Positions 1-9,435 of a stretch of DNA of 64,000 bases are shown piece by piece. Source of the stretch: Frigoribacterium sp. (GTDB lineage Bacteria; Actinomycetota; Actinomycetes; Actinomycetales; Microbacteriaceae); assembly GCA_025363205.1 (NCBI GenBank), contig JANYEI010000038.1:1-64000 (forward strand), written 5' to 3'. The translations under genes and the position numbers were made by a program. Position 1 is the stretch's first letter, and each line of letters opens with the position of its first letter. Below the pieces are notes generated by a model. The model saw only the letters and a program-made list of their open reading frames with translations. It did no database searches and was not told where the DNA came from.

Positions 1-72
1 CAACGATGACTGGCCCTTCCGGGCCACGGCCACGACATCGTCGCGGAACTCTCTCGGATATGCCTTTGCCAT
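1..72 (-). mobile_element. N-terminus of IS3-type transposase OrfA (truncated by window edge)
   Basis: Reverse complement of 1..72 starts ATG and reads MAKAYPREFRDDVVAVARKGQSSL, the typical N-terminus of actinobacterial IS3-family HTH transposase subunits. Confidence 0.7.
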
Positions 73-192
73 GATTGACATCCTTCCAGCGAGAACGAAT
101 CCTCACAGGTCAGGTGACAACCAAACCCTGGGCAGACCCCCGCTATCCCCCCACTTTTCGCAAAAAATGGGCTGAATTCAACTCAGGCCAAA

Positions 193-447
193 TCACTTTC
201 GCAGTCGAGTCAACGACGTTAACGTGGCAAAAACGCCGACAACTGCCGCAGCGGATCCAATCGAACAAAACGCTTCGAAGACTCGCAACGAAACGAACGC
301 ACCCGCATGCCCACGAGCGTCGATCGAGATCTGCAACGCGAACACCACCAACGTCAGCGCGCCGCCCGTAGCCAGAAGAATCAGACCAATAACGCGCCCC
401 GATTTGCTGACGCGCCCAGGAGACGCCGTGCGGGTGCGGAAAGCCAC
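193..447 (-). CDS. Small two-TM hypothetical membrane protein
   Basis: 84 aa ORF with two hydrophobic stretches (VIGLILLATGGALTLVVFAL; FCSIGSAAAVVGVFATL); no family recognised. Confidence 0.35.
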   Translation of the reverse strand: MAFRTRTASPGRVSKSGRVIGLILLATGGALTLVVFALQISIDARGHAGAFVSLRVFEAFCSIGSAAAVVGVFATLTSLTRLRK

Positions 448-540
448 GCGTCAGAAGACAGTCACATTGATGGCGGAGATACGCTGCACAAGGATAAGCA
501 CCGGCGCTGCAGATACGAGCCTGTGGTGCCTCGCCTACCG

Positions 541-945
541 TCAGGCCTGAGTCGGAGGCGTCCATGACGTCGCGTAGTGAATGGCCAGCCAGCTCACCAC
601 GTGAAATAGCCCACGAAAAACCGGCGCACTGCCGGTATCTCGAAGCGGCGCGGCACGATGGACCGCGAAATTGCCCTGCTTGCGAATCAAATCCATTTTT
701 GCCATGATGCTCGTCCCGACCAGCTCCTTGAACGTTGGCTCGTGGAGAAGGCTGACCAGATCATTTTTGTAGGGGGCTTCGAGCGTGGCATCCGCTCGAT
801 AGAGCCAGTTGACCAGTGTCTCAATGGTTCGCCGCGCGTAGAAGATCGAGGACCGCGGATCGCCGTAGGTGTAATGCTCGGCTCGCTGCGCTTCTTCCGC
901 AATGACCGGCCAGGTAGCACGCGAAGGCGAAGTTGCCCATCCGGT
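541..945 (-). pseudogene. Remnant of type I restriction HsdR N-terminal (DUF4145-like) region, frameshifted and truncated
   Basis: Reverse strand reads MGNFAF... then in another frame ATWPVIAEEAQRAEHYTYGDPRSSIFYARRTIETLVNWLYRADATLEAPYKNDLVSLLHEPTFKELVGTSIMAKMDLIRKQGNFAVHR...LFHVVSWLAIHY, then ends; resembles the N-terminus of HsdR-type DEAD/DEAH subunits. Confidence 0.6.
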
Positions 946-1072
946 TCCCTTTCATAGCTTTCGCCAGACTAGTGGGATCGGCTCATGTATTGGCGCGTAA
1001 CCTGCGAGATCCTCATCACGGATTTACAGCGTTCTTGTCAGCTAGTTGTCGTCGGCCAGCAGGTGGGGCGTG

Positions 1073-2311
1073 TCAGAACGGTGGCGGATCGGCTTCTCGG
1101 CTGTAGCCGGTGGGGCTGGTCCACACTGCACGCTCGGCACCGGGCGGTTTATCCACCCGCCATTTGGTTTGATGTTTCATCGTGTGATGTGTGCGACATC
1201 GATGGCTGAGGTTGTCTGCGGTGGTTGTTCCGCCGTCGGCCCAGGCGCGGGTGTGGTCAAGATCACAGTGGGCTGCGCGTCGTCCGCAGCCGGGGAAGTC
1301 GCAGGTGACCTGCTGGATGGCAAGCCATCGTTTCAGTGCGGCGGGAACTCGATACTGCCGCGGGTCCATCTCAAGAATCGAACCGGAGACCGGATCGGTG
1401 AGCAGCCGGGTGATCGAGGGTACTGTCCCGCACAGCCGGCGGGCGGTTTCGATGTCGATCGGACCGACGCCTTCGAGCAGAGCCGGCTCATCGGAGTGAC
1501 CGAGCAGGGTAAGCACGGGAATGGTGAGCGCAATCGCGACCCCGACCGCCGGCCGCGTGCAGGTACCGCTCGTGCAAGTGCTGCCGGTGAGAAGGTCACT
1601 GAGCACGTCGGCGCGCAGCTGGGCCATCGTGCGCTGTTCGTCGGATTCGGTGAACAGCCCGAATGCGATGCCATCGAGGGCGGCCCCCACCATCGCAAGT
1701 TTCTCTGCAGACAGGTGTGCATGCAGCCACCCCATGCCGTCACGGTCCACTTCGGTCCACACCCCACGGTGCGCGTGCGCCGCCTCATGGCGTTCGGTGA
1801 GAGTCTGCGCCTGCAACTTCTCACGGACGGCCCGAGCCCGGGCCATGAATCTGGCCGGGGCAAGAGTTATGGCACCCATGATCCTGGTCTCAAACTCGGC
1901 CCATAAATCTGCCGGCAACTCGCTGACTATGGATGCCGCTTCCCGGGCGTTCTGGGTCGAGACTTCTCCCTCGGCGAACCACGCCCACAACAGCGGTAAC
2001 CGCTGTCGCAGGGTTCGCGCGACCATGCCGTATGCACGAACCGTGGACTCCGCGAGGCTGAGGCGCACCGCAAGATCAGCCGCGGCGGCGCGCTCGGCGA
2101 ACTCGACGGCATCCCCTCGTAGCATCGCGGCCTCGATGAACACCTCGGGATGCTCGGCGGCTTCCCGCAGGGTGGTGTCTATCGCGCGGAAAACCTCCGC
2201 CGACGCCCGCCACTGTGTACGCTGCGCGAACTCGGCTTCGGCCATGCCGAATTCGACGCGAGTGTCTGCGTCTGCCGGATCCAACAGGAGGTGCTCCATA
2301 AACACACTCAA
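1073..2311 (-). CDS. HNH endonuclease, DUF222 / 13E12 repeat family
   Basis: 412 aa; DUF222-type helical N-terminus and C-terminal CDFPGCGRRAAHCDLDHTRAWADGGTTTADNLSHRCRTHHTMKH HNH motif. Confidence 0.85.
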   Translation of the reverse strand: MSVFMEHLLLDPADADTRVEFGMAEAEFAQRTQWRASAEVFRAIDTTLREAAEHPEVFIEAAMLRGDAVEFAERAAAADLAVRLSLAESTVRAYGMVARTLRQRLPLLWAWFAEGEVSTQNAREAASIVSELPADLWAEFETRIMGAITLAPARFMARARAVREKLQAQTLTERHEAAHAHRGVWTEVDRDGMGWLHAHLSAEKLAMVGAALDGIAFGLFTESDEQRTMAQLRADVLSDLLTGSTCTSGTCTRPAVGVAIALTIPVLTLLGHSDEPALLEGVGPIDIETARRLCGTVPSITRLLTDPVSGSILEMDPRQYRVPAALKRWLAIQQVTCDFPGCGRRAAHCDLDHTRAWADGGTTTADNLSHRCRTHHTMKHQTKWRVDKPPGAERAVWTSPTGYSREADPPPF

Positions 2312-2365
2312 TCAGCAGCCACCGACATTTGTTCCCCACAAGGAAGCCTCGGTCAGGAGGAGTAT

Positions 2366-2402
2366 TTATCCACAGGCAGACTCGCACAAATGAGCCTGTG
2401 GA
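2366..2402. repeat. Inverted repeat TCCACAGGC...GCCTGTGGA containing a DnaA-box-like TTATCCACA
   Basis: TTATCCACA at 2366-2374; TCCACAGGC 2369-2377 is perfectly inverted at 2394-2402; lies upstream of the DUF222 HNH gene. Confidence 0.55.
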
Positions 2403-2428
2403 GAAGAAGACGCCCGGCACGCGAGAAG

Positions 2429-2610
2429 CTACTCTTCGCTCAAGGAGTCTTCGTCGATCTTCACGATCTCAATGTGACGAGCAGCCTGCACACCAACGCG
2501 GTGTTTGATCATCAGCTCCGTGAGCTTCAGACCATCGACCAGGGCAATGTCTTGGGGAAGACGTTGGGCAGCATCCGCAACAAGACGGCGAGAAGGTAGG
2601 AACTGCTGAC
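2429..2610 (-). pseudogene. C-terminal remnant of Mrr-type restriction endonuclease
   Basis: Reverse translation ...SRRLVADAAQRLPQDIALVDGLKLTELMIKHRVGVQAARHIEIVKIDEDSLSEE* matches the style of Mrr C-termini (LIDG..L..LM...GVGV......K.DED); no upstream Mrr body in frame. Confidence 0.6.
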
Positions 2611-2734
2611 GCCGGGGTGAGGAATTCTGCGGTAAATCTGTCGACCGCAGTGAGGAAGAAAACGGCCAGGCTTATGCGATTCGCAGAAGCAATGACGCGT
2701 TACGTCTTCTGTTTCAGGTCGCCCTCCCCCACCC

Positions 2735-2768
2735 CCACTCGAGAAGCCCACGCGGGCCCCTCGAGTGG
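2735..2768. terminator. Strong hairpin downstream of ABC substrate-binding gene (possible terminator)
   Basis: CCACTCGAG (2735-2743) and CTCGAGTGG (2760-2768) perfect inverted repeat with internal GCCC/GGGC; no T-tract. Confidence 0.4.
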
Positions 2769-2775
2769 AACAGAA

Positions 2776-3873
2776 TCAGCCGGTTTTCGTGTCGGCGGCC
2801 TTGGTCGTCGGAGTAATTCCGAGCTGCTTGAGCGCGGCCTGCGCGTACTTCTGGGTGAAGGTCGACGCGTAGGTCACTTTGCTGACATCGGTACCGTTGG
2901 CCTTCTCCATCTGAAAGATCGTCTTCGGGCCGCCGGCCGGCATCAGGCCGTCCGGCAGGAACTGCCCGTAGTCAGCCTTGAGGGCCGCAACGTACTGGGC
3001 CTTGCTGATTGTGCTGTTCTGCACGAAATCCTTCGGCAACGCGTCCGCGACGTCCTGCGCGGTGTGGGTGTGGATCCAGTTCATCGTCGCGACGAGGGCG
3101 GTGACGACCTTCTGCACAATTCCCTGGTTCTTTTTCACCCAGTCTGCCTGCGCGAGCAGACCCGCAGCTGGCCAGGAACCGCCGAGGTTTTTCTTTGCAC
3201 CCGCGGTGGTCGCGAGGTCGATCGCCGAGGTGGCGAGCCCCCGAGACTCGAGGGTGGCCACGGTCGGCTGGGTCGTCATCACGCAGTCGGCCTCACCCCG
3301 CTGGACGGCCGCGATTGCCGTGGCACCGGCGTGGACGGCGACTGTGGTGTAGTCGGTCTTGGCGACTGCGCCCTTTGAGGCGACGAACTGGGACAACTGG
3401 TCGGTGCCGGATCCGAGGTCGGTGACACCCACTTTCTTCCCTTTCAGATCGGAGGCCGTCTTGACTTTGGCCGCCGGGCTACACATCAGCCGCTCGCCCG
3501 GAGCGCCTGAGAGCTGCACCAGGTTAATGACGTTCTTGCCCTTGGTCTGAAAATCGGCGGCGTGGATGTACCACGCGCCCGAGAAGTTGACCTGACCGGA
3601 GATCATCGCCTCCTCAGCCCCGACGCCGCCGTTCTGCTCGGTCGAGAGCGTCATGTTGACGCCGTACTTTTTATAGAAGCCGAGGCTCTCGGCAAGCTGA
3701 TACGGCAAATAGATTTGCTTGTCGATTCCCCCCACCATCATGGTCGCCGTCGGCAGGGTGGAGCCGCCGGAGGTGGTTGCTTTCGGGGTACCACTGCCAC
3801 TGCAGCCCGCGAGTACCAGCGACAGTGCTGCTGCTGCGGAGGCGACAGCGACGATGCTGTGCTTTTTCATCAT
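2776..3873 (-). CDS. ABC transporter substrate-binding lipoprotein, NMT1/SsuA-like
   Basis: Lipobox LVLAGCSGS; GGIDKQIYLPYQLAESLGFYKKYGVNMTLSTEQNGG typical of NMT1/THI5/SsuA solute binding proteins. Confidence 0.85.
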   Translation of the reverse strand: MMKKHSIVAVASAAAALSLVLAGCSGSGTPKATTSGGSTLPTATMMVGGIDKQIYLPYQLAESLGFYKKYGVNMTLSTEQNGGVGAEEAMISGQVNFSGAWYIHAADFQTKGKNVINLVQLSGAPGERLMCSPAAKVKTASDLKGKKVGVTDLGSGTDQLSQFVASKGAVAKTDYTTVAVHAGATAIAAVQRGEADCVMTTQPTVATLESRGLATSAIDLATTAGAKKNLGGSWPAAGLLAQADWVKKNQGIVQKVVTALVATMNWIHTHTAQDVADALPKDFVQNSTISKAQYVAALKADYGQFLPDGLMPAGGPKTIFQMEKANGTDVSKVTYASTFTQKYAQAALKQLGITPTTKAADTKTG

Positions 3874-3991
3874 GTGTGCATTTCCTTTCGGTGACGCCGA
3901 GCGCGAGCGCGCGCGGCGGGTCTGGGGAGAGCGTGACGGAGGCGGACAAACAACCGACTCCGCCGCGCCAGGGTAGGCAACCGGCTTTGCG

Positions 3992-4900
3992 TCAGATCGA
4001 CTGCGCCTCGGACCTCACCGGCGGCCGCCACTTCAAAACGGAGCGCTCTAGCAGGGTGATGAGGTACTCGGCCCCCAGCGTGAAGACCGCCATGATTGCC
4101 ATGCAGGCGAACACCGTATTCGGATCGAAGCGGCCCTGTGACTGGCTGATGATCAGGCCGATGCCCTTCTGCGCTCCAAGCACCTCCGCAACCAGCGCAC
4201 CGATTATGGCGAAGCCGAACGCGGTGTGCAGGCTCGCGATGATCCAGGTCATTGCCGACGGTATGGTGACGTGACGCGCCACCTGGAATGGTGAGGCGCC
4301 CAGAACTCGCACGTTCGCGACCAGGTTCTGGTCGACCTCCCGCACGCCCTGAAAGGCGTTGAAGAAGACCGCAAAAAAAACCAGTACACCAGCAAGCAGG
4401 ATCTTTGGGAAGATCCCCAGGCCGAACGCCACGATGAAGATCGAGCCAAGCACGATGCGGGGAATCGAGTTGAGAATCTTGATGTACGGGCTGAAGACGT
4501 TGGACAGGTATCGGTTCGAGCCGAGCAGTATGCCCGCGATGACGCCGGCGATCGATCCGAACAGGAACCCGAGCAGGGCCTCCTGCACGGTAACCCAGAG
4601 CTGGTCCCAGATCGATCCGAACGCGGTGCCCTCGGTGAACAGGGTAACCAGGGAGTCCCAGATCTTGGTTGGCTGTCCGTAGAAGAAAGAGTCGACCCAT
4701 TTCAGCTGGGTGAACAGCTGCCAGCCGCCGATCACGAACACCGCGACGGCCGCGCGGCCGACCCAGACCCAGATGATGCTCCGGGTGCGCGCCCGACGCG
4801 CCGACGCTTGCAGCTCCGACTCGGGCTGTACCGGCATCAATTCGGCGCGAGCCGTGTCGACCGACGTCATGCCGGTGCCCTGCTGAACCATGGCGCTCAT
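3992..4900 (-). CDS. ABC transporter permease, SsuC/TauC-like
   Basis: BPD permease pattern ...ILNSIPRIVLGSIFIVAFGLGIFPKILLAGVLVFFAVFFNAFQGVREVD. Confidence 0.85.
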   Translation of the reverse strand: MSAMVQQGTGMTSVDTARAELMPVQPESELQASARRARTRSIIWVWVGRAAVAVFVIGGWQLFTQLKWVDSFFYGQPTKIWDSLVTLFTEGTAFGSIWDQLWVTVQEALLGFLFGSIAGVIAGILLGSNRYLSNVFSPYIKILNSIPRIVLGSIFIVAFGLGIFPKILLAGVLVFFAVFFNAFQGVREVDQNLVANVRVLGASPFQVARHVTIPSAMTWIIASLHTAFGFAIIGALVAEVLGAQKGIGLIISQSQGRFDPNTVFACMAIMAVFTLGAEYLITLLERSVLKWRPPVRSEAQSI

Positions 4901-5775
4901 GCCGCCACTCCCGCCGTGCGCTCGTAGGCCCGGGGGACCTCATCCCGCAGGGACTCCCAGATTTGGGTCTGCAACTCGATGAATCGCTGCTCGTGTCGCA
5001 GCGTCGGGACGTCGCCGCGCGGACGCGGCAGATCGATGTCGAAGATGTCTTTGACCGTGCCTGGGCCGGAGGTCATGATGACCACCCGATCTGACAACGC
5101 AACGGCCTCGTCGAGATCGTGGGTGATAAACAGCACCGAGGGGCGCAGCTCCTCCCGCAGCCCGAGGAGTTCGGTTTGCATGATCGCGTTGGTCTGCACG
5201 TCAAGCGCTCCGAAGGGCTCGTCCATGAGCAGAATGCGCGGGTTGTTGATGAGTGCCGCCGCCAGCGCGACGCGCTTACGCATACCGCCGGAGAGCTGGT
5301 GGGGGTAGCGGTCCTCGAAACCGCTCAGTCCTACGCGGCGCAGCCAGTCCTTCGCGAGGGACTCCGCCTGCTTCTTTGGGGTGCCGAGCAGTACCGGCCC
5401 GACCAGCACGTTCTGCAGGACCGACTTCCACGGAAAAAGGGCATCCGCCTGGAACATGTAGCTGACGCCGTTGGTGATGCCGTCGACGATGTGCCCGCCG
5501 ACCTGAACGGATCCGCTGCTCGGCTTGTCTAATCCCGAGACCTGCGCAAGTGTCGTCGACTTGCCGCATCCTGTCGGGCCGACAATGGCACAGAACTGGC
5601 CGGGTTCCACCGCGAGGGTTACGTCCTGAATGGCTGTGAAGGGCTCACCTTTGGGCGTGAGGAATCTCTTGGTGAGTCCGATGATGTCGATTCGCGCCGC
5701 GTCGTCGGCCACCCCCAGGGGCCACGGGCGTGCGCTTGGGGGTGTTGTCACCCATGTGCTTGACCTCTCTGTCAT
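4897..5775 (-). CDS. ABC transporter ATP-binding protein, SsuB/TauB-like
   Basis: Walker A GPTGCGKSTT, signature LSGGMRKRVALAAAL, Walker B ILLMDEPFGALD; start chosen at MTERSS rather than the longer ORF. Confidence 0.87.
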   Translation of the reverse strand: MTERSSTWVTTPPSARPWPLGVADDAARIDIIGLTKRFLTPKGEPFTAIQDVTLAVEPGQFCAIVGPTGCGKSTTLAQVSGLDKPSSGSVQVGGHIVDGITNGVSYMFQADALFPWKSVLQNVLVGPVLLGTPKKQAESLAKDWLRRVGLSGFEDRYPHQLSGGMRKRVALAAALINNPRILLMDEPFGALDVQTNAIMQTELLGLREELRPSVLFITHDLDEAVALSDRVVIMTSGPGTVKDIFDIDLPRPRGDVPTLRHEQRFIELQTQIWESLRDEVPRAYERTAGVAA

Positions 5776-5856
5776 TGCACCGCGTCGTTGCGCGTGCGTG
5801 ACGATGTTGGCAGCACGCCGAGTGCCCTGTCGCGCTTCTGCACCATGCGCCGGTTG

Positions 5857-5883
5857 TGCGCATAAGAAGCGAGTTCTGCGCAT
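5857..5883. promoter_or_regulatory. Direct repeats TGCGCAT x2 (20-bp spacing) in divergent ABC/kinase intergenic region
   Basis: TGCGCAT at 5857-5863 and 5877-5883 between the ABC operon start (5775, minus) and kinase start (5917, plus). Confidence 0.35.
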
Positions 5884-5916
5884 TACGCTCACGCGATCCA
5901 GTGCAACAATCAACTG

Positions 5917-7528
5917 ATGCGACGGCGGATTAGAAAGCTCTCAACCCAGATGTTCCTGGCACATTTGGTGATCCTGACCGCCTCCACGGCGATCGGATTC
6001 CTCCTGTTTGCTACTACCGCCCGCGGTCATCTCGACGATGAATACCAGTCGCGAGCGGCCGCAATCGGACAGACCTTCGCGCAGAACGCATCGGTCCAGA
6101 CCTGTCTCGCCGCCCGGAATGCTTCGTGCGACGCTCATGTGCAGGAACTCGCGACCGGGACTGCACAGGAAACCGGGGCCACCTTCGTTGTGGTGATCGA
6201 CGCAAACTCAGTTCGCGTCTCACACCCCAATACCGCGCTCATCGGCAAGTCAGTGTCCGAACCCCTTATTGCGGCCGACGGGCAGGTGCACCTGCGAGTC
6301 GATAACGGTGCAACGGGGATCACGGCCAACGCGATCGTGCCGCTCTACTCCGAAGATCGCACCTTCATCGGTGAGATTTCGGTGGGAATCAAGGAGGACT
6401 CGGTCTCCAGCGCGCTGCTGACTCAGCTGCCGTCCTACGGCGTCTGGTTCGTCGTGATGCTACTGCTGGGTGGCCTGGCATCCTTCGGGCTGTCGACGCT
6501 TCTCAAGAAGCGCACATTTGGCTTGGAGCTCGATGAGATCGCGCGGCTGCTGCAGGAGAGGGAGGCCACGCTTCACGGCATCCGCGGGCGTTATCGCAAT
6601 CGACCCTGCCGGGCGGATCAGTGTCAACAACGACGAGACGCAGCGGATGCTGCACCTCGCGGACAATGTCGTCGGGCACCGGGTCGAAGATGTGCTGCCA
6701 CCCGGCCCGGTACGCGACGCGCTAACGGGCACGAGCGTCGTCACCGATCAGATCATGCTCACCGAGGACTTCTGGCTCGTTTTGAACAGGATGCCGGTCA
6801 CACTGTCGGGCCATCCACACGGCGTCGTAGTGACTTTGCAAGATCGCACGGTGGTGGAAGCCTTGAGTCGAGAACTCGACGGCGAGCGCAGCCTGACCGA
6901 GTCCATGCGTGCGCAGCAGCACGAGTTCAGCAACCGGATGCACGGAATCGCGGGTCTGCTCGAACTCGGACGACCGGAAGACGCTCTCGAATACGTCAAC
7001 GAGATCCGCGGTACAGCGGGTGACCTTGATCAGACTCTGCGCACGCGGATCGCGGCGCCCCAGATCGTCGGCCTGATGCTCGGTAAGGCCGCGGAGGCGA
7101 ACGAGCGAGGGATCCAGCTCACTGTCGATCCGCAGACCTCGGTCAGCGCCTCACCAGATCGGGTGCATTCGCTCACGACGATTCTCGGCAACCTGATCGA
7201 CAAAGCCTTCGACGCAGTTGCGCAAACTCCCGCGCCTCGGCGCGTACAGGTTGGCATCGTAGAAACCGAGGACGAGCTCCGGATGACGGTCAGCGACAAT
7301 GGGCCCGGTATGCCGCCTGCCTTGCTGCCGCAGATGTTCCGAAACGGTTTTACCACCAAACGCGGATCTCTCGTGCAGCACAGCGGCCTTGGCCTCTCGC
7401 TTGTGCAGCGCACCGTAGCGGGGATTGGCGGCAGCATCACGGTGTCAGAGGAGGCGCCTGGGACGACCTTCCTGATAGCGCTCCCGAGGTCGACATCTGC
7501 CAGCGAGCCAAGGACAGTGACGACATGA
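5917..7528 (+). pseudogene. CitA/DcuS-family sensor histidine kinase, split by frameshift near 6586
   Basis: 5917 frame encodes the TM-sensor part up to ...REATLHGIR; a different frame continues GVIAIDPAGRISVNNDETQRMLHL...QQHEFSNRMHGIAGLLELGR...NGPGMPPALLPQMF...GLGLSLVQRTV to 7528. The expected HGIREGVIAID join needs two additional nucleotides. Confidence 0.75.
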
Positions 7529-8265
7529 CAGACGATTCCGTCACCACCCTCGTCGTCGACGACGACTTCCGGGTCGCCTCGGTGCATGAAGGCTTCGTTG
7601 AGAAGGTGCCTGGCTTCGTGGTGGTCGGTAAGGCGCACACTGCCGCTGATGCCCTCGAGATGGCGCACCGATTGCAGCCCGACCTTGTGCTCTTGGACAT
7701 CTACCTGCCCGACGGCGACGGACTGGATGTGGTTCGTGCCCTGCTCGACAACCCTCGCCCGCCGCTCGTGCTGGTCATCTCCGCCGCCAACAACATCGAC
7801 GCGGTGCGCACCGCGGCCCGGCTCGGCGTGGTGCACTACCTGGTGAAGCCATTTGGCTTCGCCGCGCTGGCAGAGCGTCTGAGCGCGATCAGGGCAGCTC
7901 GGGCCCAGGTCACCGACTGGCCGGAGGATGCCGGACAAAATTACGTCGACCGGTTGTTCGAGCTCCTGCGACCGGTGCTCTCGAATGGCAGAGCTCCCAA
8001 CATCGAGCACCTCGCCCCGACTCTGCAGCTCGTATACCAATCGATCCGGTACGGCAAAAGCCGGGCACCGTCATCCGGTGCCCGGCTTTTCCACAGGGTT
8101 GAACTACTTGATGGCCGCCCGCAGCTCGGCTGCAGCCGCAGCGGGATCAATAGCGCCATAGATTGCAGCGCCAGCCACGGCGACATGCGCACCGGCTTCC
8201 TGAACCGCAGCGATGGTGGCGATCGTCACGCCTCCGGCAACCGAGAACGATACTCCGGAGGTTGA
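7525..8265 (+). CDS. CitB-family response regulator, receiver domain intact, C-terminal HTH missing
   Basis: MTDDSVTTLVVDDDFRVASVHEGFV...LDIYLPDGDGLDVV...YLVKPFGFAAL receiver; after TLQLVYQSIR the ORF runs through a terminator and antisense to the hxlA gene with no HTH. Confidence 0.7.
   Translation: MTDDSVTTLVVDDDFRVASVHEGFVEKVPGFVVVGKAHTAADALEMAHRLQPDLVLLDIYLPDGDGLDVVRALLDNPRPPLVLVISAANNIDAVRTAARLGVVHYLVKPFGFAALAERLSAIRAARAQVTDWPEDAGQNYVDRLFELLRPVLSNGRAPNIEHLAPTLQLVYQSIRYGKSRAPSSGARLFHRVELLDGRPQLGCSRSGINSAIDCSASHGDMRTGFLNRSDGGDRHASGNRERYSGG
8056..8090. terminator. Bidirectional rho-independent terminator
   Basis: AAAAGCCGGGCACCG-TCATC-CGGTGCCCGGCTTTT, perfect 15-bp stem with A/T flanks on both sides. 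Confidence 0.9.
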
Positions 8266-8727
8266 TCCGGCTTCGAGCAGAGTGTCAAAAGTGAATCCAG
8301 CTTCGACCTGTTCGTCGAGGCCGGCGTGCATTTCGACGAAGGTGGCGCCGAGGGCGGTCACCTCTTTCGCGCGAGCGGCTTTGTCTTTCACCCCGATGAG
8401 GTCGACGACGATTCCCTTGCCGTGTGCGCGGGCTGCTTTCACCGCACCGGTGATGGTCGAATCCCCGGCAACGCCGAGAATTGTGACCAAATCCGCGCCC
8501 GCCTTGAAGGCGGTGTCGGCTTCGAGTTCGCCGGCATCCATCGTCTTGAGGTCGGCGAAGACGATCTTGTCGGGGTGGGCATCCTTCATCGCTGTCACGA
8601 CTGAGAGACCGGCGGCCTTGATCAGCGGCGTGCCAAGCTCGATGATGTCGACGCTGTCAGCGACCTTCGCCGCGAGGGCGAGGGCATCCTCGGTCGTGAG
8701 AAAGTCAATGGCTACTTGGAGTTGCAT
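8104..8727 (-). CDS. hxlA: 3-hexulose-6-phosphate synthase
   Basis: MQLQVAIDFLTTEDALALAAKVADSVDIIELGTPLIKAAG...DLKTMDAGELEAD...VAGGVTIATI: OMP decarboxylase-like HPS signature. Confidence 0.92.
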   Translation of the reverse strand: MQLQVAIDFLTTEDALALAAKVADSVDIIELGTPLIKAAGLSVVTAMKDAHPDKIVFADLKTMDAGELEADTAFKAGADLVTILGVAGDSTITGAVKAARAHGKGIVVDLIGVKDKAARAKEVTALGATFVEMHAGLDEQVEAGFTFDTLLEAGSTSGVSFSVAGGVTIATIAAVQEAGAHVAVAGAAIYGAIDPAAAAAELRAAIK

Positions 8728-8797
8728 GGTGATTCCATTCGTTCGGTGGTGGGGGAAGGAAAATCAAGTCAGGGTGAGTGCAGGGCGAAGCCTGCGG

Positions 8798-9379
8798 CTA
8801 TTCGAGGTTTGCGTGGCGGGGCCACAGGTCATCAGCGCTTTGCCCGGACCTCAGCCAGAGCGAGTGGAAAAAAGCGTCACCAATCGTGACGACAGCCTGT
8901 TCGAAGAGAGATCCTGCGTATTGCACAGACTTGGTGGTGGCGCGATCCAGTTTTTCGGCGGCGGGAACCTCGACAAGAACTGACGAAAGGCCTGCGAGCG
9001 GAGAGTTCGTGGCGGTTGTCAAGGTGATGACAGTCGCGCCGACGTCGATGGCAGTCTTGGCCGATCGCACGATGGCCTCTGTTGTGCCGGAGCCGCTCGC
9101 TACGAGCAGCACGTCACCGCGACCAATTGCCGGCGTCGTAACCTCGCCAACAATGTGCACGGTGAGTCCGAGGTGCATGAGTCTCATCGCCGTCATCCGA
9201 AGAGCGAGACCAGACCGTCCCGCGCCGAAAACGAAGACGCTTTTGGCCGCGTGAAGCTTGCCGACGGCGCGCTCGAGCGAAAGCGGATTGAGATCCGCAA
9301 GTGCGTCGACCAGCGTCGCGTCCTCGCGGGCGATGACGTGGAGGGCGTCGAGCACAGGAAAAGTATTAGTAACAGCCAC
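8798..9379 (-). CDS. hxlB: 6-phospho-3-hexuloisomerase
   Basis: SIS-domain protein; VFVFGAGRSGLALRMTAMRLMHLGLTVHIVGEVTTPAIGRGDVLLVASGSGTTEAIV typical PHI; paired with HPS. Confidence 0.92.
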   Translation of the reverse strand: MAVTNTFPVLDALHVIAREDATLVDALADLNPLSLERAVGKLHAAKSVFVFGAGRSGLALRMTAMRLMHLGLTVHIVGEVTTPAIGRGDVLLVASGSGTTEAIVRSAKTAIDVGATVITLTTATNSPLAGLSSVLVEVPAAEKLDRATTKSVQYAGSLFEQAVVTIGDAFFHSLWLRSGQSADDLWPRHANLE

Positions 9380-9435
9380 CTACTAAACAAACGCCAATCA
9401 CAGCATTTCGGTCACTGGTCGCAGGGATGGAAGTT

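Noticed and set aside
2366-2374. DnaA box as possible replication origin
   Set aside because: Only a single perfect box, no dnaA/dnaN or AT-rich unwinding region nearby.
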